Positions 27,371 to 36,313 of a stretch of DNA of 64,000 nt are shown here, piece after piece (the first letter of the stretch is position 1; each line of letters starts with the position of its first letter). Source of the stretch: Fluviicola sp. (lineage in GTDB: Bacteria > Bacteroidota > Bacteroidia > Flavobacteriales_D > Crocinitomicaceae). The notes beneath the pieces are model-generated. The model saw only the letters and a program-made list of their open reading frames with translations. It was not told the origin of the DNA and ran no database searches. A program made the translations under genes and the position numbers. Where the stretch lies: the NCBI GenBank assembly GCA_002734085.1, contig NVXV01000012.1, positions 62,001 to 126,000 of the forward strand. Reading direction: 5' to 3'.

Positions 27371-29917
27371 ATGAAAAGATTGAATTTCTTTCGATTGTTA
27401 TTTGTTTTTATTGTCACTACCTGTATTTCTAACATTTCCAATTCACAAAACTATTTGGGAGTAATCCACAGTAATTATGCAGGTATCATGGGAGCTGATT
27501 TACAACCAGCCTCTATAGTTGACTCTCGTTTCATCGTGGATGTTAATTTATTTAGTTTTAACGTGGACGTCTGGCAAAATGCTAAAAACTTTGATGCTGA
27601 CATTCTACCAAAAAGAAATTGGCTTTACTCCTTAAGAAAAGACACTGCATGGCAAGATGATCCAGATTTGTATGAAAATGCATTTTCTGATGTTACTGAT
27701 TATGAAGATCCAAATGCAAAGGCAAGAGGTATTTATACAAATGTTCAACTGGATGTATTGAACTTCATGTTTCATATCAATCCAAAAATTGCTGTAGGGT
27801 TTTCGGCTAAAGTTCGTTTCATCAATAATGTTGACGAAATTCACCCTAAAGTTGCGAGGTTAGCGGAAGACGGCTTAGACTTTGAACCACTATGGAACCA
27901 ACAAATTGATGGGTCGCTACTTTCACAAAATGCTATGGCTTGGGCTGAGTATGGCGTTAATTACGCACAGGTTATTTCCGATGAAGGAGAGCATTTCTTT
28001 AAAGCGGGGGGTCGTTTAAAGTTCAACCAAGGTCTCGCTTCGAGTTATGTGCATGCTGGAGATTTAGACTTTCAATTATTGAACAAAGATACTGCAACAA
28101 CCTTAAGAGGTAATTTCAACTTTGGTTATTCTGACAATATTGATAAATATTTTGAAGACCAACAAAATGGTGGAGTTGACTTTTCCTTCAACGAATTTTA
28201 TCAAATGACTTCTAAACTAGGTTTAGGTGTTGATTTAGGTTTTGTATACGAATGGCGTCCAAATTGGAAAGATTACAAATACGACATGGACGGAGAAACA
28301 AACATCTGGAGACGAGATGAAACAAAATATAAACTTCGTGTTGGAGCATCACTACTAGACTTAGGTGGTATGCGATTCACAAAAGCAGGTAGAAGTCGAG
28401 ACTTTAGTGTTGATACTGAAAACTTGAACTTAAAAATATTTGAAGACGCTGAAACTATAGGACAGTTTTCAGCCATTGTAGACAGTTTAATTGAAAATGA
28501 TCCCGACTGGACTGAAAATGAAGATACAGATGAAACCTATTATATGAATACTCCAACTGCCTTAAGTATTCAAGTTGACTATAATATTTGGAAAGATTTT
28601 TACGTAAATGCAACCGCTTACATGAATGTAAATAACCCAACGAATGCGAGTAATGTTCGTGCTGCCAGTCAATATTCTTTAACGCCTTCTTATGACTTTA
28701 AATGGTTTGGGTTGGGTATTCCGATTTCATATCATACTTATGGTGGTTTTAGAGCAGGTCTAGGCGCTAGACTTGGTCCATTAACAATTGGTGTACCTGA
28801 TTTAAAAACGTTGTTCCCAGGAGGGAATGTTAGAGGAGCAGGAGTTTATGCCGGAGTTCGTGTACCTATTCTATACGGTCATCCAAGTGATATTGATAAC
28901 GATAAGGTTTCTGATGAACTGGATGAATGTATTGATGTGCCAGGTGTTTGGACATTTAGAGGTTGTCCGGATACGGATGAAGATGGTATCCCTGATGCAA
29001 CAGACGATTGTCCAATGGAGCCAGGTTTGGAAAAATTCAATGGTTGTCCTGACAAAGATGGTGATGGCATTATGGATAAAGAAGATGATTGTCCTGAAAC
29101 TCCAGGTCTAAAAGAATTCAATGGTTGCCCGGATACAGATGAAGATGGGCTTATGGATAAAGAAGACGATTGTCCTGAAGAAGCTGGATTAAAAGAATTT
29201 AATGGTTGTCCTGATAGAGATAACGATAGTATTCCAGATTTTGAAGATGCTTGTCCAGATGTACCTGGTCCTAAAGAATTGAATGGTTGTCCTGATACTG
29301 ACAACGATGGAATTTTAGATTTCCTTGATGGTTGTCCTGAAACTCCAGGTCCTGAAGAAAACAATGGTTGTCCTTGGCCAGATACTGATGAAGATGGTAT
29401 ACTTGACAAAGATGATGATTGTCCAAACTTGCCTGGTCCGAAAGAGAACAATGGTTGTCCTTACACAGATACTGATAACGACAGTATTCCAGACAAAGAC
29501 GATGCATGTCCTGAAACTCCAGGTCCAAGATCAAACGACGGATGTCCTGAGATTGAAGAAGAAGTTCAAGAGATCTTGAAAACTGCATTTGATAATTTAC
29601 AGTTTGAGACAGCTCGAGCTAAAATTAAAGAAGAGTCTATACCTTCATTAAATGAGCTTGCTGAAGTTCTTCAAAAACAACCAGAGTGGTCGTTACAAAT
29701 TGCAGGTCATACTGATAATGTTGGTAACGCTCAATCAAACTTGATTCTTTCCAAGAAACGTGCTGAAGCCGTGAAAGAATTCATGATGGAACGTGGAATC
29801 AGTGAAGATAGATTGTTCGTGTTGTTCTTTGGTCAAACACAACCAATAGAAAGTAATGACACTGCTGAAGGTCGTCAGGCTAACCGTCGAGTTGAGATGA
29901 CGATTATCTTTAAGTAG
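27371..29917 (+). CDS. DUF5723 / thrombospondin type 3 repeat / OmpA outer-membrane protein
   Basis: An 848-residue outer-membrane protein in three parts. After a signal peptide (about residues 1-26) residues 27-505 have strongly alternating strands and resemble the DUF5723 beta-barrel region (QNYLGVIHSNYAGIMGADLQPASI). Residues about 508-726 contain eight calcium-binding thrombospondin type 3 units of the form D-x-D-x-D-G-I-x-D-x-x-D-x-C-P-x-x-P-G with NGCP spacers. Residues about 740-848 are an OmpA C-terminal domain (IAGHTDNVGNAQSNLILSKKRAEAVKEFM ... GRQANRRVEM) that binds peptidoglycan. This is a structural link between outer membrane and cell wall, probably calcium-stabilised. A hairpin terminator lies directly downstream. 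Confidence 0.9.
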   Translation: MKRLNFFRLLFVFIVTTCISNISNSQNYLGVIHSNYAGIMGADLQPASIVDSRFIVDVNLFSFNVDVWQNAKNFDADILPKRNWLYSLRKDTAWQDDPDLYENAFSDVTDYEDPNAKARGIYTNVQLDVLNFMFHINPKIAVGFSAKVRFINNVDEIHPKVARLAEDGLDFEPLWNQQIDGSLLSQNAMAWAEYGVNYAQVISDEGEHFFKAGGRLKFNQGLASSYVHAGDLDFQLLNKDTATTLRGNFNFGYSDNIDKYFEDQQNGGVDFSFNEFYQMTSKLGLGVDLGFVYEWRPNWKDYKYDMDGETNIWRRDETKYKLRVGASLLDLGGMRFTKAGRSRDFSVDTENLNLKIFEDAETIGQFSAIVDSLIENDPDWTENEDTDETYYMNTPTALSIQVDYNIWKDFYVNATAYMNVNNPTNASNVRAASQYSLTPSYDFKWFGLGIPISYHTYGGFRAGLGARLGPLTIGVPDLKTLFPGGNVRGAGVYAGVRVPILYGHPSDIDNDKVSDELDECIDVPGVWTFRGCPDTDEDGIPDATDDCPMEPGLEKFNGCPDKDGDGIMDKEDDCPETPGLKEFNGCPDTDEDGLMDKEDDCPEEAGLKEFNGCPDRDNDSIPDFEDACPDVPGPKELNGCPDTDNDGILDFLDGCPETPGPEENNGCPWPDTDEDGILDKDDDCPNLPGPKENNGCPYTDTDNDSIPDKDDACPETPGPRSNDGCPEIEEEVQEILKTAFDNLQFETARAKIKEESIPSLNELAEVLQKQPEWSLQIAGHTDNVGNAQSNLILSKKRAEAVKEFMMERGISEDRLFVLFFGQTQPIESNDTAEGRQANRRVEMTIIFK

Positions 29918-29941
29918 CAAAATTAATTCTGAAAAACATAT

Positions 29942-29976
29942 ATGTCCGTGGCTTTTAAGTCACGGACATTTTTATT
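29942..29976 (+). terminator. Intrinsic terminator after the OmpA-type gene
   Basis: ATGTCCGTG and CACGGACAT form a perfect 9-bp stem with a 10-base loop, followed by TTTTTATT, 24 bases after the stop codon at 29917. Confidence 0.85.
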
Positions 29977-29998
29977 AATATTGATACAAAATACATTT

Positions 29999-30811
29999 AT
30001 GAAATACTTTTTAATCTTCTCGGTAATCCTTACCTCAATTTTTACTTCCTGCGAACAAAAAACAAATTCTGGCGATAACAATTCTGATAAAGTTGATCTT
30101 GATACAACTATACAAGAATTACCTGCATCCCATAATATGATGCACGAAATAGAAAATAATATATCCGAACTCAATGAGGTACGTTCTCTACGCTGGGAAA
30201 AAACAATTGACGACAACTCAGAATTTCGAGAAGTACATGCCTATATGAACGATCAAGGAGTTCCATCAAAAATGGTTCAATATTTTTCAATGGGGAATTT
30301 TCAAGAACAGGGAGAAAATCATTTCTACTTCAATAATTCGGAAGTAATTGCGGTTGTGAAAAAAGCAGATGTATGGATTGATTCAAACACGGTGGTATAC
30401 AAAGAAACAGAAACATATTATGAGGATGATAAGCCAGTATTTTCACGAATACGCTCTTCAGATTATGCTGATCAAATTACTGATGTAGAATGGAAAAAAA
30501 TCAGACCTGTTTCGAACAAGTCAGAACTTGAAATAGTTGACAATATTTTGAAAGGAAAGGGTCGTTTTAAAACACATTTCATTAGTGTGATAAAAGGTAA
30601 AGAGCAGTTATTTTTGCTTTTAGGTGAGCCAAAAAATGAAAATAGATATGTGACAACGGTTTTGGCAGATCATAGAGTTCCATTCGTTAACAACCTTTTA
30701 CATAACCTGGAAGCATATAAATTTAGACCTATTGATATTAAGTTTCAAGTTGTAGGTGGAAATGGTAGACCAGAATTTAGGATGCTTACAAGTGCAAAGT
30801 GGGTAGACTAA
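29999..30811 (+). CDS. Lipoprotein of unknown function
   Basis: A 270-residue lipoprotein starting at the ATG at 29999 (MKYFLIFSVILTSIFTSCEQK, lipobox with Cys18); an in-frame upstream extension to 29942 falls inside the terminator hairpin and is not credible. The mature protein begins with a Ser/Asp-rich linker and then alternates beta-type segments (RSLRWEKTIDDNSEFREVHAYMNDQGVPSKMVQYF, SNTVVYKETETYYEDDKPVFSRI). No domain was recognised. It lies between the OmpA-type gene and nadC, separated from both by promoter or terminator signals, so is probably its own unit. Confidence 0.75.
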   Translation: MKYFLIFSVILTSIFTSCEQKTNSGDNNSDKVDLDTTIQELPASHNMMHEIENNISELNEVRSLRWEKTIDDNSEFREVHAYMNDQGVPSKMVQYFSMGNFQEQGENHFYFNNSEVIAVVKKADVWIDSNTVVYKETETYYEDDKPVFSRIRSSDYADQITDVEWKKIRPVSNKSELEIVDNILKGKGRFKTHFISVIKGKEQLFLLLGEPKNENRYVTTVLADHRVPFVNNLLHNLEAYKFRPIDIKFQVVGGNGRPEFRMLTSAKWVD

Positions 30812-30868
30812 TTTTCTCCTTTTGTAAATATAAGTTTCTACTAAAAGCCTTAAATCTTTATTTCTAAG

Positions 30869-30876
30869 TATTTTTG
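30869..30876 (+). promoter_or_regulatory. -7 element of nadC
   Basis: TATTTTTG (TAnnTTTG) ends four bases before the nadC ATG at 30881, implying a nearly leaderless transcript. Confidence 0.5.
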
Positions 30877-30880
30877 TACT

Positions 30881-31720
30881 ATGATTGATTCAATAATTGA
30901 ACTTGCCCTAAAAGAAGATATTGGTGATGGTGACCACACCTCATTCTCATGCGTTCCTGAAAATGCAACTGGGCATGCAAAGTTACTTGTAAAAGACGAA
31001 GGAATTATTGCTGGAGTAGCTTTGGCAAAACGGATCTTTAATACCTACGATCCAGACCTTAAAATTAATATTCATTTGATGGATGGTTCAGTAGTAAAAC
31101 ACGGTGATATAGTGTTTGAAGTTTCAGGAAGTTCACGATCAATATTAGCTACTGAACGATTAGTTTTAAATTTCATGCAAAGAATGAGTGCTATTGCTAC
31201 TCATACAAATAAAGTTGTAAAGTTAATTGAGGGAACAAATACGAACCTACTCGACACTAGGAAAACGACACCAGGAATTAGAGCTCTAGAAAAGTGGGCT
31301 GTTACTATAGGTGGTGGATTTAATCATAGGTTTGGCTTGTATGACATGATAATGATTAAAGATAATCATATTGATTATGCAGGAGGAATTACGAAAGCAA
31401 TTGAAAGTGCGAATAATTATATTGAATCAAAAAATTTAAAAATCAATATTGAAATAGAAGTTCGAGACGAAAAAGAATTGGACGAGGTTCTGGCAATTGG
31501 TAAAGTAGATCGCATTATGCTTGACAACTTTACTCCAGATCAAATTAGGGCAGTACTTCCTAAAATTCCTTCAAGAATTGAGACTGAAGCATCCGGGGGA
31601 ATAACTATTGATAATATTCGCAAATACGCCGAAACAGATGTGAATTACATATCTTCTGGAGCATTAACACATTCTGTTTCTTCAATGGACCTAAGCTTAA
31701 AAGCAGTATTTAAAAAATAA
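30881..31720 (+). CDS. nadC: Nicotinate-nucleotide pyrophosphorylase (quinolinate phosphoribosyltransferase)
   Basis: A 279-residue enzyme that converts quinolinate and PRPP to nicotinate mononucleotide in NAD biosynthesis. Diagnostic segments are EDIGDGDHTS near the N-terminus, LNFMQRMSAIATHT, the core TRKTTPGIRALEKWAV with the PRPP/quinolinate-binding Arg and Lys, MIKDNHI, and ETEASGGITIDNI near the C-terminus. Length is normal. Head of a likely operon with the hypothetical gene at 31734 and the thioesterase at 32214 (gaps of 13 and 0 bases). Confidence 0.95.
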   Translation: MIDSIIELALKEDIGDGDHTSFSCVPENATGHAKLLVKDEGIIAGVALAKRIFNTYDPDLKINIHLMDGSVVKHGDIVFEVSGSSRSILATERLVLNFMQRMSAIATHTNKVVKLIEGTNTNLLDTRKTTPGIRALEKWAVTIGGGFNHRFGLYDMIMIKDNHIDYAGGITKAIESANNYIESKNLKINIEIEVRDEKELDEVLAIGKVDRIMLDNFTPDQIRAVLPKIPSRIETEASGGITIDNIRKYAETDVNYISSGALTHSVSSMDLSLKAVFKK

Positions 31721-31733
31721 AACATCCATTAAA

Positions 31734-32213
31734 ATGACTCAAATCAAAGTAAAAAGTATAGAAGAGGCTGTATTAAAAATAGACAAACTAGATGAAGATA
31801 GTTTAGAAAAATTGTCTGAGACTCATGTGTTAGCACAAGAAACATTTGTCGGATACATACTATCTTCAGCTATCGAATACAAAAATGATGATCTACTTGA
31901 CTTGTTGATTTATTACTTCAATATTTTTTCAGAAGCAGCAGTTATTCAGGGTGTGAAACTTAAGAAGATCACAGATGAGGACATTGAAGAGTTTCAAGAA
32001 GAATATGTTCAGACGCTTGATGAGTACATGGAAACTGAAGATAATGACTTGATCGCTTCGCTTTGTAACCAGCCCAATTTACTTTCATTTTTATTGAGTG
32101 AAATTAGTATGGAAGATGAGGAAGGTGAAAAATTAGAAGACGAAACTGGTACTTACCTTTTCATTGTTGGTGTTGCAATGATCGCTCTTCTGAATCGCGC
32201 AATTCAAAAATAG
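31734..32213 (+). CDS. Conserved hypothetical acidic protein
   Basis: A 159-residue acidic, helical protein (Glu/Asp-rich, Leu/Ile-rich) with no recognised domain; segments such as LLDLLIYYFNIFSEAAVIQG and YLFIVGVAMIALLNRAI are hydrophobic but not clear membrane helices. It sits between nadC and the PaaI-type thioesterase with 13 and 0 bases spacing, so is almost certainly cotranscribed. No function is assigned. Confidence 0.75.
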   Translation: MTQIKVKSIEEAVLKIDKLDEDSLEKLSETHVLAQETFVGYILSSAIEYKNDDLLDLLIYYFNIFSEAAVIQGVKLKKITDEDIEEFQEEYVQTLDEYMETEDNDLIASLCNQPNLLSFLLSEISMEDEEGEKLEDETGTYLFIVGVAMIALLNRAIQK

Positions 32214-32621
32214 ATGACTCCACAAGAAATCGTCAACAAAATGATGGATGGCGACGCTTTTTCGCGTTGGCTGGGAATCGATATACTTGAAATTGAAAAA
32301 GGATACTCTAAATTACGCATGACAATTAAAGAGCCAATGGTTAATGGTTTTACGATTGCTCATGGAGGTATAAGTTATAGCTTGTCTGATTCCGCCCTGG
32401 CTTTTGCTGCAAATAGCTATGGAATGCAATGCGTCAGTATCGAGACATCAATTTCACATACTAGGCCAGCCAAAATAGGAGACGTTCTCACTGCGGAATG
32501 CACTGAATTGAATCGAGGTAAAACAATCGGCATTTATCAAGTTACGATCACAAATCAAGAGAATAAAAAAGTTTCCATTTTCAAGGGTACGGTACATATT
32601 TCAAATAACGTTTGGGAATAA
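32214..32621 (+). CDS. PaaI-family hotdog thioesterase
   Basis: A 135-residue hotdog-fold protein of the PaaI/PaaD thioesterase family. The motif NGFTIAHGGISYSLSDSALAFAAN holds the active-site HGG-x(7)-D of this family, and VSIETSISHTRPAKIGDVLTAECTELNRGKTIGIYQV is the second half of the domain. PaaI hydrolyses phenylacetyl-CoA-type thioesters; many homologues have other acyl-CoA substrates. The ATG follows directly after the stop codon of the upstream gene. No other phenylacetate genes are nearby, so I do not infer phenylacetate degradation. Confidence 0.85.
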   Translation: MTPQEIVNKMMDGDAFSRWLGIDILEIEKGYSKLRMTIKEPMVNGFTIAHGGISYSLSDSALAFAANSYGMQCVSIETSISHTRPAKIGDVLTAECTELNRGKTIGIYQVTITNQENKKVSIFKGTVHISNNVWE

Positions 32622-32625
32622 CATT

Positions 32626-33996
32626 TCAAATGCGCAGTAACCAACGAAGCCATTTTATTTTTTTCTCAGAATAAGGTGGATATTTAAAATCTGGATCAAA
32701 CCAAGTGCCTTTATCAAGAACACTTTTATTATGCGTGAATGCATCAAATCCTGCTTGACCATGATAATTACCAATTCCACTCGACCCTACTCCACCAAAT
32801 GGCAACTTACTATTTGTAATGTGCATTATTGTATCATTCACAGCCCCTCCACCAAATGACAATTCTCGAAGCACTTTTCGTTTGGTTCCAGATTCTTTAG
32901 TGAAAAGATAACACGACAATGGCTTGGGTAATTGCTTTATTCTTCGAATGGCATCATCTAAATTTGAATAAGAAATAATTGGTAATATTGGTCCAAATAT
33001 TTCATCTTGCATGACTTTATCGTCGAATGAAACATCTCGCATAACAGTAGGAGAAAAATAGCGTTTGTCCATATCAATTTCTCCTCCATAAATAATTTTA
33101 TCCTCCTCTAATAATTTCGATAATCGATCCATGTTCTTTTCATTAATTATTTGAACATAGTTTTCATTTTCAAACGAGAACTTCATCTCTTCGATTCGTT
33201 TTACCAGTTTCGAAATGAACTCTTTCTCCACAGCTTCGTCTACGATTACGTAATCCGGAGCAATACAAGTCTGACCAGCGTTTAAAAACTTTCCCCAAAC
33301 AATTCTTTTAACAGCTAAATTTATATCAGCCTTACTTGTTACTATTGCTGGGCTTTTTCCGCCTAACTCTAGCGTTACTGGAGTCAAGTTTTCTGCAGCT
33401 GCTTTATAAACAATCTTACCCACTGGAACACTGCCTGTGAAAAATATTTTATCCCACTTTAGTTTTAAAAGTTCGGTAGTTTCAGGCACACCCCCTTCGA
33501 CCACGTAAAAATATTTCTTGTCAAAGGTATCATTGACTATTTGAGAAATAATCGCACTGGTAGCAGAAGGAACCTCACTAGGCTTTAAAACAACTGTGTT
33601 TCCAGCAGCAATTGCGGCAATTACTGGAGCAAAAGATAGTTGGAATGGGTAGTTCCATGCTCCAATAATTAAAGATGATCCAATTGGCTCAGGATATATG
33701 TAACTTTTTGCTGGGAAATTTATCAGATTTGTCCCTACCCTTTTTCTTTTAGACCACTTTGGTAAATTCCTGATTGCTTCATCAATGTCTAAATAAAGAA
33801 GTGCTAGTTCATTCGTAAAAGTATCAAATCTCGACTTTTTGAAATCCGCGTAGATTGCATCATTCATTTTTGTCTCATTTGATTTCAACACATCTCTCAG
33901 GCGTTTCAGTTGCGTTATTCTGAAATTCACAGGTTTCGTGGCTTGAGATCCAAAGTAATCCCTCTGCGCAATTAATATTTTCTCAAACTTCTCCAT
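32626..33996 (-). CDS. Aldehyde dehydrogenase family protein
   Basis: A 456-residue NAD(P)-dependent aldehyde dehydrogenase, closest in layout to the class 3 / fatty aldehyde group. Visible are WNYPFQLSFAPVIAAIAAGNTVVLKPSE (cofactor binding), TGSVPVGK, the catalytic glutamate in VTLELGGKSPAIV, the catalytic cysteine in NAGQTCIAPDYV, and EIFGPILPII. The C-terminus is rich in Lys, Tyr, Trp and Leu (YSEKKIKWLRWLLRI), which could be membrane-associated as in class 3 enzymes. Divergent from the flippase gene with an inverted repeat between them. Substrate unknown. Confidence 0.9.
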   Translation of the reverse strand: MEKFEKILIAQRDYFGSQATKPVNFRITQLKRLRDVLKSNETKMNDAIYADFKKSRFDTFTNELALLYLDIDEAIRNLPKWSKRKRVGTNLINFPAKSYIYPEPIGSSLIIGAWNYPFQLSFAPVIAAIAAGNTVVLKPSEVPSATSAIISQIVNDTFDKKYFYVVEGGVPETTELLKLKWDKIFFTGSVPVGKIVYKAAAENLTPVTLELGGKSPAIVTSKADINLAVKRIVWGKFLNAGQTCIAPDYVIVDEAVEKEFISKLVKRIEEMKFSFENENYVQIINEKNMDRLSKLLEEDKIIYGGEIDMDKRYFSPTVMRDVSFDDKVMQDEIFGPILPIISYSNLDDAIRRIKQLPKPLSCYLFTKESGTKRKVLRELSFGGGAVNDTIMHITNSKLPFGGVGSSGIGNYHGQAGFDAFTHNKSVLDKGTWFDPDFKYPPYSEKKIKWLRWLLRI

Positions 33997-34002
33997 GATA
34001 GT

Positions 34003-34026
34003 CTCTAATATAATTCAATTAGAGAT
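34003..34026. promoter_or_regulatory. Inverted repeat close to the aldehyde dehydrogenase start, possible operator
   Basis: TCTCTAAT (34003-34010) and ATTAGAGA (34019-34026) are exact inverted repeats with an 8-base spacer, seven bases upstream of the aldehyde dehydrogenase ATG at 33996. Could be a regulator site or a hairpin in the leader; weak evidence. Confidence 0.3.
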
Positions 34027-34102
34027 ATAAACAGTATTGAATTGAAAATTGTTGAGCTTTTCAAAGAAAAGTATACTTCTCACAAATCATCAAGGCTTTT
34101 GT

Positions 34103-34110
34103 TATATTTG
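34103..34110 (+). promoter_or_regulatory. -7 element of the flippase gene
   Basis: TATATTTG (TAnnTTTG) lies between the upstream in-frame TTG (34049) and the ATG at 34136, supporting the ATG as the true start. Confidence 0.45.
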
Positions 34111-34135
34111 CTTCGTTGCAAGAGAAAAAGATACG

Positions 34136-35572
34136 ATGCAAAGAAAGTTTTATGGTAATTTAATCCTGCTTGTACTACTAAATGTACTGATTAAGCCATT
34201 TTATATTTTTGCGATTGATGCTGAAGTTCAAAATGTTGTTGGTTCTGAGCAATATGGGATTTATTTCACTCTACTCAATTTCTCATTCTTATTCAATATG
34301 TTTTTAGACATTGGAATTACCAATTACAATACAAAGAATATTGCGCAACATCCAAATACAGTTTCAAAATATATTGGTTCTATACTCGGACTAAAAGCCA
34401 CACTTGGCTTGGTTTATTTCACAATAACTGTAGGCACCGCATTAATATTAGGATATAATAATTTTGAGATGCATTTGCTCGTTATGCTCGTGCTAAATCA
34501 ATTTCTTTCTGGGGTATTACTTTATTTGAGAAGTAATTTTGCAGGGTTACATTTATTTAAAATTGATGCTGTTCTTTCAGTATTAGACCGATTATTATTA
34601 ATTATCATATGTTCAGTATTACTGTACAGCTCCCTTATTACAACATCATTTCAAATAGAATGGTTTGTCTATGCTCAAACGACAACATATGGTCTTACTG
34701 TTCTTATTGCCTTGATATTGTCCATAGTTAAAATTGGAAAAATTCAATTTTCAATTAAACGTTTATTTTCAAGAGCTTTACTCAGACAAAGTAGACCATA
34801 TGCTTTATTGGTTTTACTTATGATGCTTTATACACGAATGGATGCAGTCATGTTAGAACGACTCTTACCAGACGGAAAAGAGCAGGCAGGAATCTATGCT
34901 CAGGGATTTAGACTATTAGACGCTATCAATATGTTTGCCTTTTTAGTTGCAGGTTTACTTTTACCCATCTTTGCAAGACAAATTAAGGTTAGGGAATCTG
35001 TGGTTGCTGTGCTTCAAGCTTCTGGTTTGCTTCTCGTTGGTGTTTCTATTATGGTCGGAATAAGTGCAGCATTTTCATCTGAATCCTTGATGAGGCTGAT
35101 TTATCATCAAGAAATCTCTGCTTCTAGTGATGCTTTTAAGTGGATCATATTAAGCTTTATTCCCATTTCCACTGGATATGTATTTGGCTCATTATTAACG
35201 GCAAATGGCAGTATGAAAGTTCTGAATCAAATGGCGCTTTTTGGAATCTTAATCAATGTAATATCAAACTTCATACTAATTCCACTCTATAAAGCTGAAG
35301 GTGCTGCAATGGCTACATTTTTTACACAGGTTGGAACTGCTCTTGCACAGGTTCTAATTGTTTTGAAAGTATTTCAACTTAAAATTCATTTAGCACATAC
35401 ATTCAAATTATTTGTATTTATTGTAATTATGATACTCACTGGCTTTTTAAGTACAGATTACGCATTCGGTGCCTGGAGGTTTTTAATCTTAGCTTCTTTC
35501 GGAACGATTAGTCTGTTTTTACTAAGGATCATTAATCTCAAAGAAATTTTTAATTTACTTCTTAAGAAATAG
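34136..35572 (+). CDS. Polysaccharide flippase (MVF/Wzx-type membrane protein)
   Basis: A 478-residue integral membrane protein with roughly 12-14 hydrophobic helices, of the MOP superfamily of polysaccharide/lipid-II flippases. Typical features are the amphipathic start MQRKFYGNLILLVLLNVLIKPFYIF, YFTLLNFSFLFNMFLDIGITNYNTKNIAQ with YGIYFTLLNF, DAVMLERLLPDGKEQAGIYAQGFR (matches the YG(x)Y(x)xAxRL-type motif) and VISNFILIPLYKAEGAAMAT. It moves lipid-linked oligosaccharides across the cytoplasmic membrane. The TTG at 34049 in the same frame was rejected. No glycosyltransferase cluster is adjacent. Convergent with the small gene at 35581. Confidence 0.88.
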   Translation: MQRKFYGNLILLVLLNVLIKPFYIFAIDAEVQNVVGSEQYGIYFTLLNFSFLFNMFLDIGITNYNTKNIAQHPNTVSKYIGSILGLKATLGLVYFTITVGTALILGYNNFEMHLLVMLVLNQFLSGVLLYLRSNFAGLHLFKIDAVLSVLDRLLLIIICSVLLYSSLITTSFQIEWFVYAQTTTYGLTVLIALILSIVKIGKIQFSIKRLFSRALLRQSRPYALLVLLMMLYTRMDAVMLERLLPDGKEQAGIYAQGFRLLDAINMFAFLVAGLLLPIFARQIKVRESVVAVLQASGLLLVGVSIMVGISAAFSSESLMRLIYHQEISASSDAFKWIILSFIPISTGYVFGSLLTANGSMKVLNQMALFGILINVISNFILIPLYKAEGAAMATFFTQVGTALAQVLIVLKVFQLKIHLAHTFKLFVFIVIMILTGFLSTDYAFGAWRFLILASFGTISLFLLRIINLKEIFNLLLKK

Positions 35573-35580
35573 TTCTAGCC

Positions 35581-35898
35581 CTACGCTCTAATCTGTCTTA
35601 CCTCATGCATTGGAGAGAAGTAATCTAATGTTATCATATCCCATCCATTTCTTTTCATATCCAAAGTATATAGCATTCCTTCTTCTGTAGGGTAGCAGTT
35701 GAAATCATCACTTAAAGAAACTTCTATTCCTTTAGCATTTAATTTTGCAAACAACTGGTTAAGGTCTGTGTTATCCACCATTAATGTAGACTGAACTTTC
35801 TTACCTGCTTGTAAAAATGATACTTCAAGAGTTGCACTTTGTGTTCTCTCTTCAATTTGAATGTGTTGAATCGTCATGTAATCAAATATCGCTCTCAT
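35581..35898 (-). CDS. Conserved hypothetical small protein
   Basis: A 105-residue soluble protein with no recognised domain. It has alternating beta-type segments (HIQIEERTQSATLEVSFLQ, VQSTLMVDNT, EGMLYTLDMKRNGWDMITLDYF) and one helix (LNQLFAKLNAKGIEV). A TAnnTTTG-type element on the minus strand (35925-35932, TATGTTTG) lies 26 bases upstream of the ATG, which supports it as a real gene. Convergent with the flippase gene. Confidence 0.65.
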   Translation of the reverse strand: MRAIFDYMTIQHIQIEERTQSATLEVSFLQAGKKVQSTLMVDNTDLNQLFAKLNAKGIEVSLSDDFNCYPTEEGMLYTLDMKRNGWDMITLDYFSPMHEVRQIRA

Positions 35899-36015
35899 AA
35901 TCTTAATTATTTAATGTTACGATACAAACATACCTAGGTAGAACGTAATCTATTTACGATGTAAAATTTGAGGAAGAATCAGATACGAACTAAATATTTC
36001 AAAAATTTCAAGACA

Positions 36016-36050
36016 TTTGGCTTGATAAAAATAAATAACTGTTATATTTG
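36016..36050 (+). promoter_or_regulatory. Promoter of the tRNA-Gly/tRNA-Leu region
   Basis: TATATTTG at 36043-36050 (TAnnTTTG), with TTTGGCTTG at 36016-36024 upstream as the -33 region, precedes the tRNA-Gly array; the first broken copy starts about 50 bases downstream. Confidence 0.5.
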
Positions 36051-36099
36051 TCCCCGCTAAAGAAAAACGTTCTTTTGCTTTTGAAATAGATTAGTATAA

Positions 36100-36183
36100 G
36101 CGGGCGTAGCTCCCCGAATAAGATTCGATGCTGTTCTTCAAACAGACTCATCTAAATCGGGACGGGACGCTACGTAGAATGTG
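36100..36183 (+). pseudogene. Broken tRNA-Gly copy, 5' end only
   Basis: The first 13 bases of tRNA-Gly (GCGGGCGTAGCTC) and the preceding spacer (TTTTGAAATA...TAGTATAA) repeat exactly here, 105 bases before the intact gene. After GCTC the sequence diverges completely: no D arm, anticodon arm or T arm of tRNA-Gly follows. Instead CTGTT-CTTCA-AACAG forms a small hairpin, and CGTAGCTCCCCGA can pair imperfectly with TCGGGACGGGACGCTACG downstream (36157-36174). This looks like a tRNA copy whose interior has been replaced. Confidence 0.65.
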
Positions 36184-36204
36184 TTTTGAAATACTGTAGT
36201 ATAA

Positions 36205-36276
36205 GCGGGCGTAGCTCAGGGGTAGAGCATAACCTTGCCAAGGTTAGGGTCGTGAGTTCGAATCTCATCGCCCGCT
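36205..36276 (+). tRNA. tRNA-Gly (GCC)
   Basis: A complete cloverleaf of 72 bases: acceptor GCGGGCG pairing with CGCCCGC, D arm GCTCAGGGGTAGAGC, anticodon stem TAACC/GGTTA with loop TTGCCAA and anticodon GCC, T arm GTGAG-TTCGAAT-CTCAT, discriminator T. Reads GGC/GGT codons. CCA is not encoded. This is the only intact gene of the three Gly-like copies. Confidence 0.95.
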
Positions 36277-36313
36277 CATTGAAATAGGAGTTTTATTTAC
36301 TTTAGTGTAGATA

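Noticed and set aside
28879-29451. 190-codon minus-strand open frame rich in Ser/Gly/Pro
   Set aside because: It is antisense to the thrombospondin type 3 repeats of the OmpA-type gene; repeat structure of that gene keeps the opposite frame open. No promoter or start signal.
27371-29917. Repeats in the TSP3 region as DNA repeats or CRISPR
   Set aside because: The period (about 75-85 bases) follows the codon structure of the protein repeat, with synonymous changes; there are no spacers of constant length.
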